A DNA stretch of 64,000 nucleotides from UBA7672 sp044224605. Its GTDB lineage: Bacteria; Pseudomonadota; Alphaproteobacteria; Caulobacterales; Hyphomonadaceae. The DNA is taken from assembly GCA_044224605.1 (NCBI GenBank), contig JBGAKC010000004.1:1-64000 (forward strand), written 5' to 3'. Of this stretch, positions 42,973 to 51,788 are shown piece after piece. Made by a program: the position numbers and the translations under genes. The notes beneath the pieces were generated by a model, which was not told the origin of the DNA, did no database searches, and was given only the letters and a program-made list of their open reading frames with translations. Each line of letters begins with the position of its first letter. The first letter of the stretch is position 1.

Positions 42973-43851
42973 TCAAACCATCTCAGCCAGGGAGCGCATG
43001 ACCGTGACTTTCGCCGCGACCATGGCCGCAAAGCCGGCGATCAGCGGGGAGAGGCCGAGAATCAGTCCGTCGGCCAGCGAGAGCGACAATTGGGGGAGGA
43101 GCCAGATCTGCTGGCCGCCCTGCTTGGCGACGAAGAGGATGAATGAGGCTGCGCCGAAGGCGAACAGGGCGCCGAGCGTGCCCGCCTGAACGCCCAGCAT
43201 GAGGAAGCGTGTCTCGAACAGGCTGGATATGTAACTGTCCTTTGCGCCGGTGAGATGCAGCAGCTCGACGATGTCGCGTCGCGCCAGCAGGGTTGCGTGC
43301 GTGGCGAAGGCGATGACGGCGAGCGCGGTCGCGCCGAGCAGGCCGACGGCAATTAGCGCGACGAGCCCGGCGGAGTCGGTCGCGCGCTTCACGTCGTTCG
43401 ACCAGACGACGTGATCATCAACTGTCGCGTCGATGTTGGCGGCCTTGAGCCCCGCCGCCAGCTTTTCTCCCACCCCGCCGCGACCAGCGGCGCCAGGCGC
43501 GGCTTCTACTGCAACGAGATGCGGCAGGGGCAAGTTTGCCGGAAGGCCGGTCGGGCCGAGCCAGGGGCGGAGCAGTTCTTCCGACTCGGCGCGTTCGAGT
43601 GCGCGGGCCGAGACGATCCCCGGCGTTATTCTGGCGAATTCGACAGCCTGCAGCGTTGCGGCGTCATCGCCGCGCACGCGGATGGTGATCTGGCCGGTAA
43701 CGCGGTCTGTCCAAGCGTCCGCGGCGGAGTAGGCGGCGCGGGCGACGAGGCCGGACAATGCTGCGAGGAAGCACAGTGCGCAGACGACGAAGAACAGCGC
43801 GGCTTCGCGCGCGTCTTCCTTCGGCAGGAGCGGGGCCGCGGAGGGTTTCAT
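42973..43851 (-). CDS. ftsX: Cell division ABC transporter permease FtsX
   Basis: 292 residues. An N-terminal transmembrane helix (ALFFVVCALCFLAALSGLVA) precedes an extracellular domain (residues about 45-160), then three helices form the FtsX permease domain (VALIAVGLLGATALAVIAFA, LGVQAGTLGALFAFGAASF and LGLSPLIAGFAAMVAAKV). The mechanical transmission site EARRDIVELLHLTGA type (LLARRDIVELLHLTGAKDS) is present. FtsEX activates septal peptidoglycan hydrolases. The start overlaps the ftsE stop by ATGA. Confidence 0.93.
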   Translation of the reverse strand: MKPSAAPLLPKEDAREAALFFVVCALCFLAALSGLVARAAYSAADAWTDRVTGQITIRVRGDDAATLQAVEFARITPGIVSARALERAESEELLRPWLGPTGLPANLPLPHLVAVEAAPGAAGRGGVGEKLAAGLKAANIDATVDDHVVWSNDVKRATDSAGLVALIAVGLLGATALAVIAFATHATLLARRDIVELLHLTGAKDSYISSLFETRFLMLGVQAGTLGALFAFGAASFILFVAKQGGQQIWLLPQLSLSLADGLILGLSPLIAGFAAMVAAKVTVMRSLAEMV

Positions 43852-44576
43852 GCCGGCGCCCCGGTGGGGGGTTCGGCCGGGGCGGGCATGCGGACGACCA
43901 TTCCGTCGGCGAGGCGTAGTACGTCGGACTTTGCCTTGCGGAGAAGTGTGAGGTCGTGTGTGGCAATCAAGACCGTGGTGTTGAGGCGCTTGTTGAGTTC
44001 GCGGAAGAGGCGGAACAGGCGCTCGCCCATTTCCTGATCCACATTGCCGGTCGGCTCGTCGGCGATGATCAGATCCGGTTTCACGACCACGGCGCGGGCG
44101 ATGGCGACACGCTGCTTTTCGCCGCCGGAGAGGGTGGGGGGACGGGCGTCCAACCGGTCGCCGAGGCCGACCCAGCGGAGGAGTTCGATCACATCGTCGC
44201 GGTAGACCCGTTCATGATTGCCCATGACACGCAGTGGCAGGGCGACGTTTTCGTAGGCTGTCAGGTGGTCCAGCAGGCGGAATTCCTGAAACACCACGCC
44301 AATCCGCCGCCGGAAGGGGGTAAGGTCCTTGCGCCGCAGGTGGGTGGTATCGACCCCGAACATGGACACACGGCCTGCAGTAGGTCTTAACGCCAGATAG
44401 GCCAGTTTCAGCAGGGTGGATTTCCCTGCGCCCGAAGGACCGGTAAGGAATGTCATCGAGCCGGGCTTCAATTGCAGGGAAACATCAGCAAGAACATCGG
44501 TTTCCGGCCCGTAGGACAGGCCGACCCGGTCGAAGCGGATGACCGGTTCATCTGTTGTTGTGTCGCGTTCCGGCAT
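43848..44576 (-). CDS. ftsE: Cell division ATP-binding protein FtsE
   Basis: 242 residues from the ATG at 44576. Walker A is GPSGAGKST, the Q-loop is VVFQEFRLLDHLTAYENV, the ABC signature is LSGGEKQRVAIARA and Walker B is DLIIADEPTGNVD. The GVVFQEFRLL stretch is typical of FtsE. It powers FtsX at the divisome. Confidence 0.96.
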   Translation of the reverse strand: MPERDTTTDEPVIRFDRVGLSYGPETDVLADVSLQLKPGSMTFLTGPSGAGKSTLLKLAYLALRPTAGRVSMFGVDTTHLRRKDLTPFRRRIGVVFQEFRLLDHLTAYENVALPLRVMGNHERVYRDDVIELLRWVGLGDRLDARPPTLSGGEKQRVAIARAVVVKPDLIIADEPTGNVDQEMGERLFRLFRELNKRLNTTVLIATHDLTLLRKAKSDVLRLADGMVVRMPAPAEPPTGAPA

Positions 44577-44656
44577 GTCTCCCCGGGGGCATCCCAAAAT
44601 TCAGATTCCAGCCCTAATTGGACTATATTAACCGGTCTTATGATTCCGATAGTGCG

Positions 44657-45592
44657 ATGATCCTCGTCTGTCCGTCATGCGATACCCGATATTTCGCCGA
44701 CGACGCCTCCATCGGTAAGGAGGGTCGGCGGGTTAGGTGCGCCACGTGCGGGCACGCCTGGCACGCCAAACTTCCCGAGGAAGAGGGCGAACCTGCGCCG
44801 GCCGAGGACACGGGGCTGACCCGCGAGCAGGTCGAGCGGCTGCGCCAGACAGCCCAGGCAAACTCCAAGGCGCGCGCCGGCCCGCATGCAGAATTCCGGG
44901 CGCGGGAACACGCCAAGCGCAAGCGCAACCGTGGCCGCGCCGTGGGTATCGCCTGGGGCATCGGCGCAGGCGTGTTTGCAGTCCTACTGGGTGGTGCGAT
45001 CCTGTTCCGCAACCAGGTGGCTGAAGCCTTCCCGAAGGCGGCGTCGATCTACCGGCTCGTCGGGCTCGAGGTGAACCGTTTCGGTCTCGCGCTGGAGAAC
45101 GTCAACGCCAAGCGCTCGTTCGACGGCACAACGCCGGTGCTCACTGTGACCGGTTCGGTGGTCAACACGGGCGATGAGCGCGTGGAGACGCCGCAGCTGC
45201 GCGTCACGCTGAAGGACGAGTCCGGCAAGGAAGTCAAAACCTGGACGGACAACTTCAAGGTTCCGGCGCTGGGACCGAAGGAGCGCGCAGAGTTCGCCTC
45301 GCGCTTCGAGGCGCCGCCGGTCGAGACGTATCGCCTGACGGTGAGCTTCGCGCGCAAGGATGGCGGGCACGGCGACGAAACCAATGTCGAGGCGACCAAG
45401 GACGCTCCGGCCAAGCCGGCGCCCGCCAATGCGGCGCCTGGCGCCGCGCCGGCAAGCGTTGCGGGTGAAGAGCCTGGCTGGTCGGGCGGCGACGGGCTTG
45501 ATGACCATGCGGACGCGGGCGATGCTCAGACGACGCCGGCGGCGCCTGAGCCGGTCGCCGTGAAGACGCCCGCGGAGAGCAAAAATCACTGA
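44657..45592 (+). CDS. MJ0042 zinc-ribbon / DUF3426 membrane protein
   Basis: 311 residues from the ATG at 44657. The N-terminal zinc ribbon has two CxxC pairs (VCPSCDTRY and RCATCGHAWH) typical of the MJ0042 family. A charged linker and a transmembrane helix (IGAGVFAVLLGGAILF, about residues 104-120) lead to a periplasmic DUF3426-like beta domain (TPVLTVTGSVVNTGDERVE) and an Ala/Pro-rich tail. In caulobacters this gene lies divergent from ftsE, as here. Function unknown. Confidence 0.92.
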   Translation: MILVCPSCDTRYFADDASIGKEGRRVRCATCGHAWHAKLPEEEGEPAPAEDTGLTREQVERLRQTAQANSKARAGPHAEFRAREHAKRKRNRGRAVGIAWGIGAGVFAVLLGGAILFRNQVAEAFPKAASIYRLVGLEVNRFGLALENVNAKRSFDGTTPVLTVTGSVVNTGDERVETPQLRVTLKDESGKEVKTWTDNFKVPALGPKERAEFASRFEAPPVETYRLTVSFARKDGGHGDETNVEATKDAPAKPAPANAAPGAAPASVAGEEPGWSGGDGLDDHADAGDAQTTPAAPEPVAVKTPAESKNH

Positions 45593-45617
45593 CGGTTTCG
45601 TACCCGCAAACGTCGAC

Positions 45618-46127
45618 GTGCTGCTGAGCGCGGACGAGGTGCATGCGCGCATCGAGGCGCTGGCCGACAGGCTTGCGCCGAAACTGGCGACGGGATCGTG
45701 GACGGCGGTTGTGATCCTGCTTGGCGCGACGCCGTTTGCGGCGGATCTCATGCGGGCCTTCTCGCAGCGCGGGATCGACCTTGGCTTCGATGGGCTGTGG
45801 CTCGAAAGCTACGCCGACGCACGTGAAAGCTCTGGCCGCATGCTGGTGCGCGCCGACGTGGCGCGGCCGGTCGAGGGCGTGGGCGTCATCCTGATCGATG
45901 ATGTGTTCGACAGCGGCCGCACGATCTCGTTTGCGCGTGATCACATGCTGCACAAGGGCGCCCGCGAGGTGCTGACCTGCGTCTTCGCCCGCAAGCCCGA
46001 GGCGGTGGCCGATGGGCTGGATGCGTGGGCGTGGGATGCGCCGCACCGCTATCTGGTCGGCTATGGCATGGACGACGCCGGCAAGATGCGCGGGCTTCCC
46101 TTCGTCGGCGCGATCAAGGGCGCCTGA
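45618..46127 (+). CDS. Phosphoribosyltransferase family protein
   Basis: 169 residues from a GTG at 45618. The PRPP-binding motif VILIDDVFDSGRTIS is intact and the AVVILLGATPFAADLMRAF strand fits the hypoxanthine phosphoribosyltransferase type (Hpt-like). The start is uncertain because the preceding frame is open without a clear ribosome site. It follows the MJ0042 gene by 25 bases. It may salvage hypoxanthine or guanine. Confidence 0.88.
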   Translation: MLLSADEVHARIEALADRLAPKLATGSWTAVVILLGATPFAADLMRAFSQRGIDLGFDGLWLESYADARESSGRMLVRADVARPVEGVGVILIDDVFDSGRTISFARDHMLHKGAREVLTCVFARKPEAVADGLDAWAWDAPHRYLVGYGMDDAGKMRGLPFVGAIKGA

Positions 46128-46130
46128 CGC

Positions 46131-48944
46131 CTAGAACCGCTCGAGCAGGCGGTTGAGGTAGTCGATTTCTTCCTTCGTCAGCGCGCGGTTGCCGGCGCGG
46201 CGGCGGATTTCGTCGAGGATTTCACGGGCCTTCTGGCGATCCAGCTCCTCGGGGATTTTCACCGTGTTGCCGAAGCCGCTGTCGCCGTTGTTGAGGCGGC
46301 CGAGGATGTCGCGCTGGTCGCGCTCTTCCTTGGCGTTGGGATCGTTCTCGTCGTTGAGGCGCGCGAGTTCGGAGGAGCGATCCTGCAGGGCGGACATCGC
46401 CTGCTGCTGCGCTTCGCGCGCGGCGGCGAAGTCGCCGCGGCGGAGGGCTTCTTCGGCGCGTTTCTGCATCTCGATGGCGTTGCCGAGCAGCTGGCGCGTG
46501 CGGGCTGTTTCCTGGCCGTAGACGCCATCGCCCTGCACGCCGGGACGTCCGGGCTGGCCGCCGGGGCCGCCGCGGTCGGCCTGCTGGCCTTGTCCCTGAC
46601 CCTGACCGGGCTGATCACCCGGACGCTGACCCGGCTGATTGCCTTGTCCGCCCTGGCCCTGCTGCTGACCCTGTCCCTGACCCTGCTGGCCCTGACCCTG
46701 CTGGCCCTGACCTTGTTGACCCTGTCCCTGTTGCTGACCCGGCTGCTGGCCTTGTCCGTTCTGACCCTGCTGACCGTTCTGGCCTTGCTGGCCCTGCTGT
46801 TGCTGCGGCTGGCCGCCGCCGGAACGCATCTGCTGTTCGAGGCGCTCGCGTAGCTGGCGCTGTTGGTCGGCGAGCTGCTGGCCTTTCTGCGGGCCGCCGC
46901 CCTGACGCTGGGCTTCCTCGGTCTGGTCGTTGAGGTCGCGCTGATCGTTCATCGCGCGGTTGGTGTCCTGCAGCGCGCGGTTCATGGCGCGGTTCATCGG
47001 ACCGTCCTGCGGCTGCGTGGAGCCGCCGCCACCGCCCATCTGCAGCTGCATGTTCTGCATCTTGTCGAGCATCTTCTGCATGTCGCTCAGAAGTTGCCGG
47101 GCTTGATCGCGTGCGCCGGTTTCGGCAAGGTCCCGCAGGGCCTGCAGCATGCGGTTGAGCTCGTCATTGCCGAGCGCCTGCGGGCTACCCTGCATGCCGC
47201 CTTGCTGTTGCTGGTCGCCCTGCGTGACACGACCGTTGCGGATCGCATCAGCCATCTGGGCGGCGAGATAGTTCTCGATCGCCTGCTCGTACATGTCCAT
47301 CAGGCGCTTGATCTCTTCCTCGGACGCGCCGCGGCGCAGCGCCTCCTCGAGCGCGCGGCGGGCGGCTTCGAGCGCAGCGGTCGCATCGGCGAGGCTGCCG
47401 TATTCGGCGCGCAGGGCGATGTCCCACAGGAGGTCGCCGGCGCTTTCGGCCTCGGCCTTATCGCGCGCCGCCTCGATGATCGCACGGGCGTTGCGCAGGC
47501 CCATGAAGACGACCGGGTCCTCGAAATAATCCTCCGGACGCCAGGTGGCCGCATCGAGCAGCATCACGGATTTCTTGACGCCCTCAGGCGCCCACTGCAG
47601 GCGCGAGGCCTGCGCGGCGGCGACGGCCTCATAGCCGCGGCCCGGAACGCTGGTGAAATTGTCGGCGCCTGCAGGCGTCGTGTAGTCCTTCCAGTTGCGC
47701 AGCAGCGCGGCGCGCGCTTCCTGCGCCATGCGGGCGTTGGGCTGGAGGAAAATCTTGTCGGGCAGGCGATAGTCGACCGCGGCGCTCTCGGCGATCTGGC
47801 CTGCGGCGTCGACGGCGCGGAGCTTCACCTTCACGTCGAGGCCGGCCCAGCGATGTTTCACAAGGTCCTGGCTGTACGAGCCTTCTTCGTCCTTGGGCGA
47901 CAGCGTGACGGTGTCGACCGGGATCGCATCCTCGACGACGCCTGCGTCCTTCGGCGTGTCGGTGCGCACGGCTACCAGGAAGAGCTGGTCGACGCCATAA
48001 TCGTCCGAGAGCTTGTACTTGAACTCGGTGCGGTCGCCCTCGCCCAGCTTCGGCGGTTCGACGAAGGTAACGGTCGGCGAAAGGTCGTCGATGATGGTGA
48101 AGGGATAGCTTGCGCGCTCGCCCCAGAAGTTGACGGCGATGCGCATCGGCTCCTTGACGACGACGCGCGCCTCATAGGCGCCGTCAATGCCGGATTGCGG
48201 ATGGAGGGTTGCCCCGCCGCCCTTGTTCGGCATGACGCCGATCTGCGGGGCGCCGGGGCCGATGATGCGGATGGTAACCTCGGAGCCCTCGGGAACGCGG
48301 GCGCCTTCGCCCGGTGTCAGGACGAAGGGCGCCGAGCCCGTGTAGGCGGGCGGGGTGACCCAGGCCTCTTGCTTGAGCGTGTGGGCGCCGAAGAGGGCGC
48401 CGACATCCGGGAAGAGGCCTTTGTCGAAGCGGTCGATCACGGCCGTTCCAGCGATCACGCCAGCGACGATGATCACGGCGGGAGCGGCGAAGCGGAGATA
48501 AAGCGGGTCGGCCTGGCGCCACTGCGTGCGGACGTCGAACGTGTTGACCTTGACCGCCAGCGCGGCCATGCGGTCGCGGTGTTCCTGCCAGAGCGTCCAG
48601 CCGCTGGTGTCGATGGTGGCCGGGCGGTCGGCCAGCGTGGCGAGCGGTCGGCCTTCGATGGCGGTGTCGATGAGATCGCGCGCTTCCTCGTCGGATGGCG
48701 CGCGCCAGACCTTCCAGCCGATCAGTGCGGTGACGAGGAAGCCGACCCAGAAGATGACGCCGGTCGCCGCCTGCGCCTCGATCGGCATGGCGGTGTAGAG
48801 GCCGGTGAGCCAGAAGACGGCAAATGCCGTGAACCACAGCAGCGGCGGCAGGATCGAGCGGGTGATATAGGGCCAGAAGAGGCTGCGCCGCGCCGACCCT
48901 ATCCGGGCGTCGAGCTTGCTTCTAAGGCCAGATCCGTCAGCCAC
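46131..48944 (-). CDS. DUF4175 (TIGR02302) family membrane protein
   Basis: 937 residues from a GTG at 48944, which overlaps the lysA stop by eight bases. Two transmembrane helices at about 34-75 and one near 152-172 are followed by a large periplasmic region, a helical domain (residues 490-620) and a Gln/Gly-rich tract (about 705-795), then the terminal REILDEIRRRAGNRALT. Layout and neighbourhood match the TIGR02302 family of alphaproteobacteria, whose function is unknown. It follows lysA in many of these genomes. Confidence 0.92.
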   Translation of the reverse strand: MADGSGLRSKLDARIGSARRSLFWPYITRSILPPLLWFTAFAVFWLTGLYTAMPIEAQAATGVIFWVGFLVTALIGWKVWRAPSDEEARDLIDTAIEGRPLATLADRPATIDTSGWTLWQEHRDRMAALAVKVNTFDVRTQWRQADPLYLRFAAPAVIIVAGVIAGTAVIDRFDKGLFPDVGALFGAHTLKQEAWVTPPAYTGSAPFVLTPGEGARVPEGSEVTIRIIGPGAPQIGVMPNKGGGATLHPQSGIDGAYEARVVVKEPMRIAVNFWGERASYPFTIIDDLSPTVTFVEPPKLGEGDRTEFKYKLSDDYGVDQLFLVAVRTDTPKDAGVVEDAIPVDTVTLSPKDEEGSYSQDLVKHRWAGLDVKVKLRAVDAAGQIAESAAVDYRLPDKIFLQPNARMAQEARAALLRNWKDYTTPAGADNFTSVPGRGYEAVAAAQASRLQWAPEGVKKSVMLLDAATWRPEDYFEDPVVFMGLRNARAIIEAARDKAEAESAGDLLWDIALRAEYGSLADATAALEAARRALEEALRRGASEEEIKRLMDMYEQAIENYLAAQMADAIRNGRVTQGDQQQQGGMQGSPQALGNDELNRMLQALRDLAETGARDQARQLLSDMQKMLDKMQNMQLQMGGGGGSTQPQDGPMNRAMNRALQDTNRAMNDQRDLNDQTEEAQRQGGGPQKGQQLADQQRQLRERLEQQMRSGGGQPQQQQGQQGQNGQQGQNGQGQQPGQQQGQGQQGQGQQGQGQQGQGQGQQQGQGGQGNQPGQRPGDQPGQGQGQGQQADRGGPGGQPGRPGVQGDGVYGQETARTRQLLGNAIEMQKRAEEALRRGDFAAAREAQQQAMSALQDRSSELARLNDENDPNAKEERDQRDILGRLNNGDSGFGNTVKIPEELDRQKAREILDEIRRRAGNRALTKEEIDYLNRLLERF
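46590..46830 (-). repeat. Coding tandem repeat, Gln/Gly-rich tract
   Basis: Within the DUF4175 gene, short units such as CAGGGTCAGGGCCAGCAG (in gene sense) are repeated many times and encode strings of QGQ/QQGQ. Copy number of such tracts commonly varies by slippage. It is not a CRISPR array: there are no spacers. Confidence 0.75.
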
Positions 48945-50208
48945 TCGCTATCCAATCCGGGGCCCGTTCCAGGGCGATCATTTCCTCGAAAGTCGGCCGG
49001 CGACGGACGACCGCACAAGCATCGCCCCGAACCAGCGCCTCTGCAACCAGCGGTCTTGAATTATACTGGGACGACAATGTGGCGCCGTATGCGCCAGCCG
49101 TCATGAAGGCCACCAAATCGCCTTCCTTGAGGGGGGGCATCGGGCGGTCCTTGGCGAAACGGTCGGTGCTCTCGCAGATGGGCCCCACGAGGTCCACGGC
49201 GCGGCGCAGAGCCCCAAGTGCGGGCGTTCTGACGGGCAGGACCTCATGATAGGCTTCATAGAGGGCCGGGCGGATGAGGTCGTTCATGCCGGCGTCGAGG
49301 ATGACGAAGGTGCGGCCATCGCGCTCTTTCACGTACTCCACCTTCGAGATCAAAACTCCGGCATTGCCCGCGATTAACCGTCCCGGTTCGAAGATAAGCT
49401 GCACGTCGAGATTGCCCAGCACCTCGCGGGCCTGGCGGGCGTAGATGGTCGGGCTGTCGGGGTCCTCGCCGTCCTTGTAGGGAACGCCGAGGCCGCCGCC
49501 AAAGTCGACGCGGGAGATCGCGAAGCCGCGGTCGCGCAGGCGGCGAGTGAGGCCGACGACCTTTTCCCAGGCCTGGCGGAACTGTTCCACGCGCATGATC
49601 TGGCTGCCGATGTGAACGGCGACGCCGACGGGGTCGATGTTCGGCAGGCGGCTGGCTTCGTCGTAGAACTTGTCGGCCTCGTGCCAGGCGATGCCGAATT
49701 TGGTTTCGGGCGTGCCGGTCGAGATGTGAGCGTGGCCGCCGGCCTCGACGTGCGGGTTGATGCGAAAGGCGATCGGCGCGCGCTTGCCCATCTCCTGCGC
49801 GATCTTCGCGAGGCGGTGGAGTTCGGGCAGGGATTCGACGTTGAACTGGTGGATGCCCCTGGAGAGGCCGAGCTTCATCTCCTCGGCTGTCTTGGCGACG
49901 CCCGAGAACACGATGCGGTTTGCCGGCACGCCCGCCTCGAGCGCGCGCAGGAGTTCGCCGCCGGAGACGACGTCTGCGCCCGCGCCCATCGAGGCAAGGG
50001 TGGCGAGCACGCCGATGTTGGAGTTGGCCTTGACCGCGAAGGCGATCAGCACATTGCGGTTGGCGAAGGCTTCCGCCAGCACATTGTAGTGTCGGCGCAG
50101 CGTCGCGTCGGAATAGACGTAGGCCGGCGTGCCGAGCTCTCGCGCTACTGCCTCCAGTGACACGTCCTCGCAGTGCAGGACGCCATTGCGGTAGGCGAAG
50201 TGATGCAT
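48937..50208 (-). CDS. lysA: Diaminopimelate decarboxylase
   Basis: 423 residues, the last step of lysine synthesis. The PLP lysine is in FAVKANSNIGVL, with SGGELLRAL, the PLP-phosphate loop and later motifs GGGLGVPY, EPGRLIAGNAGVL and CESTDRFAKDR following. It lies 77 bases downstream of lptM, with a 7-bp hairpin (50222-50238) between, and its stop overlaps the DUF4175 start. Confidence 0.97.
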   Translation of the reverse strand: MHHFAYRNGVLHCEDVSLEAVARELGTPAYVYSDATLRRHYNVLAEAFANRNVLIAFAVKANSNIGVLATLASMGAGADVVSGGELLRALEAGVPANRIVFSGVAKTAEEMKLGLSRGIHQFNVESLPELHRLAKIAQEMGKRAPIAFRINPHVEAGGHAHISTGTPETKFGIAWHEADKFYDEASRLPNIDPVGVAVHIGSQIMRVEQFRQAWEKVVGLTRRLRDRGFAISRVDFGGGLGVPYKDGEDPDSPTIYARQAREVLGNLDVQLIFEPGRLIAGNAGVLISKVEYVKERDGRTFVILDAGMNDLIRPALYEAYHEVLPVRTPALGALRRAVDLVGPICESTDRFAKDRPMPPLKEGDLVAFMTAGAYGATLSSQYNSRPLVAEALVRGDACAVVRRRPTFEEMIALERAPDWIASG

Positions 50209-50285
50209 CGTCAGATTCCGGCTCGCGTTTGACGCGAGGTAGCGGAAGCAGACCGCGCTGTCATCCTGTTTGGGAGACGATCTCG

Positions 50286-50552
50286 CTACTGCGGCGACGG
50301 CGGCGTCGTGGCGGGCGGAGTTGTCTGCTGTTCCAGCTCCTTGCGGCGCTGTTCGTCAGCGGCTTTCCGTTCGGCGTCCTGGCGGGTTTTTTCGGCGGCG
50401 GCGGCTTCTTCGGCGGCCTTGATGGTGCGCGGGTCGGTGGGGCCTTCGTTGGGCGGATTGCCCCACAGCGGTACGGGGCGCACGAGATCGCCGCGCAGGC
50501 CGCAGGCGGAGAGCAGGGCGGCAAGGCCAAGCGCAAACACGATGCGGATCAC
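50286..50552 (-). CDS. lptM: LptM (YifL)-like small lipoprotein
   Basis: 88 residues from a GTG at 50552 with CCGGAG upstream. The lipoprotein leader ends in LSACGLRGDL, the signature of LptM/YifL, which helps assemble the LptD lipopolysaccharide translocon. A charged, Ala-rich tail follows. It precedes lysA, as in many proteobacteria, and normally follows argH; here about 2.6 kb of other genes separate them. Confidence 0.88.
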   Translation of the reverse strand: MIRIVFALGLAALLSACGLRGDLVRPVPLWGNPPNEGPTDPRTIKAAEEAAAAEKTRQDAERKAADEQRRKELEQQTTPPATTPPSPQ

Positions 50553-50633
50553 GGCGTAGCTCCGGTTGACTGGTCCCTTCCGCCTGATCAGGGGTGACGC
50601 CGGGAATGTCAATCGGGAATGGCGGCCGGGACG

Positions 50634-51185
50634 CTATCGGCGCGGCGGCAGCATGCGGAACATCGTGTTGTCCTTCAGGACATAGTGGTGAAAGAGCGCC
50701 GCGGCGGCGTGCAGGCCGAGCAGGAAGTATCCGATCGTCCCGGCGGTTTCGTGGAGTTCCTCCAGCTGTTCGGCCAGCGGCTCGCTGGCGCCCGTCAGCG
50801 GCGGGAGGCCGAAGGGGATCGGCTTGCCATCGGCGCTGAGGATCATCCAGCCGGCGATAGGCATCGCGATGAGCCAGACATAGATGGCGGCGTGCGCGGC
50901 GATAGCCAGCCAGCCAAGCCAACGCGGCGGCTCCGGCGTGATCGGGGGCGTCTTCCAGACGAACAGGCGCAGCCCGCCGCGAAGCATGACGAGCGCCAGC
51001 ACGCCGAGGCCCAGCATGAAATGCCAGGTCTTGAGGCTTTCACGGAGGTCGCTGCCGCGCGGGAAATTCTCACGCAGCAGGATGCAGGCGTAAACCGCCA
51101 CGATCAGCAAGAGCATGATCCAGTGAAGTCCAATCGCGCTGTTGGGATAGTGACGCGCGGGCGGCGAAACGGTCTGGTCTGTCAT
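50634..51185 (-). CDS. Cytochrome b561
   Basis: 183 residues from the ATG at 51185 with AGGTGGAG upstream. Four helices with heme-ligating histidines: AIGLHWIMLLL, LKTWHFMLGL, IAAHAAIYVW and GLHAAAALFHHYV. This is the bacterial b561 (CybB-like) family, which passes electrons between quinone and a periplasmic acceptor, possibly superoxide. It lies between lptM and the GNAT/TIR genes. Confidence 0.94.
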   Translation of the reverse strand: MTDQTVSPPARHYPNSAIGLHWIMLLLIVAVYACILLRENFPRGSDLRESLKTWHFMLGLGVLALVMLRGGLRLFVWKTPPITPEPPRWLGWLAIAAHAAIYVWLIAMPIAGWMILSADGKPIPFGLPPLTGASEPLAEQLEELHETAGTIGYFLLGLHAAAALFHHYVLKDNTMFRMLPPRR

Positions 51186-51296
51186 TCTCCACCTCTTTGC
51201 TAATAAAAAGCGTGCGCGGGCAGCAAGCGCGTTGACGCTGGTCAATTGTGTGCGCCCGCAGTGACGGCAAAATATGATTGTAGGTGGGAATGCGTA

Positions 51297-51779
51297 TCAA
51301 AGCCGCCGGTAGAGATAGACGGATGGCAATCCGACAGTGAAACCGGCCTTCTCGTAAGCGCGCCGGGCAGGGGCGTGGCTGGGATCGCCGCCCGTGCCGA
51401 CGGTGGCCAGCTCCATGCCCGCTGCCTTGAGGGCTGCGAGAGCGTGGTCATAGAGCGCTGTACCTAGCCCACGGCCGCCATGGTCTGGGTGAACGGCGTT
51501 GAGCGTGATCTCGCCGATCTTCGTGGCGGTGTCGGTTTTCCAGGAGACGAAGCCGACAGGCGCGCCGTCGATCTCGGCGACGGCGATGGTGTGGCCGCTA
51601 TCCGGCTTCGCGATGGCCTCGAGGAGCTCGCCTTGCTCTTTCTCGGCCGCGGCGAGGCCGAGCGCGGCGATCTCCGGACCTACGATGTCGCGGAAGGATG
51701 CGAACACGGGCGCGAATGCCGCGTTGCGGATGACGTGGAGCGTGGGGAGGTCGGCCTTGGTGTAGGTGCGGATAAGCAT
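51297..51779 (-). CDS. GNAT acetyltransferase next to TIR gene
   Basis: 160 residues. The acetyl-CoA loop is LNAVHPDHGGRGLGTALYDHA and the last strand is RRAYEKAGFTVGLPSVYL. The ATG is 9 bases after the stop of the TIR-domain gene and the ribosome site lies in that gene's end, so the two are translated as a pair. Substrate unknown; an N-acetylation step linked to the TIR protein is possible but unproven. Confidence 0.92.
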   Translation of the reverse strand: MLIRTYTKADLPTLHVIRNAAFAPVFASFRDIVGPEIAALGLAAAEKEQGELLEAIAKPDSGHTIAVAEIDGAPVGFVSWKTDTATKIGEITLNAVHPDHGGRGLGTALYDHALAALKAAGMELATVGTGGDPSHAPARRAYEKAGFTVGLPSVYLYRRL

Positions 51780-51788
51780 GGTTCGGCT

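Noticed and set aside
42915..43031. A longer ydcF product starting at a TTG inside ftsX.
   Set aside because: The extra residues are Arg/Ser/Pro-rich and overlap ftsX; the membrane helix begins right at the later GTG/ATG.
46590..46830. A regularly repeated tract that could be taken for a CRISPR array.
   Set aside because: Units are directly adjacent, in frame and encode Gln/Gly; there are no unique spacers and no cas genes.
46863..49106. A 747-codon plus-strand frame opposite the DUF4175 gene.
   Set aside because: Shadow frame; the minus-strand protein has transmembrane helices, a known family layout and fits the lysA overlap.
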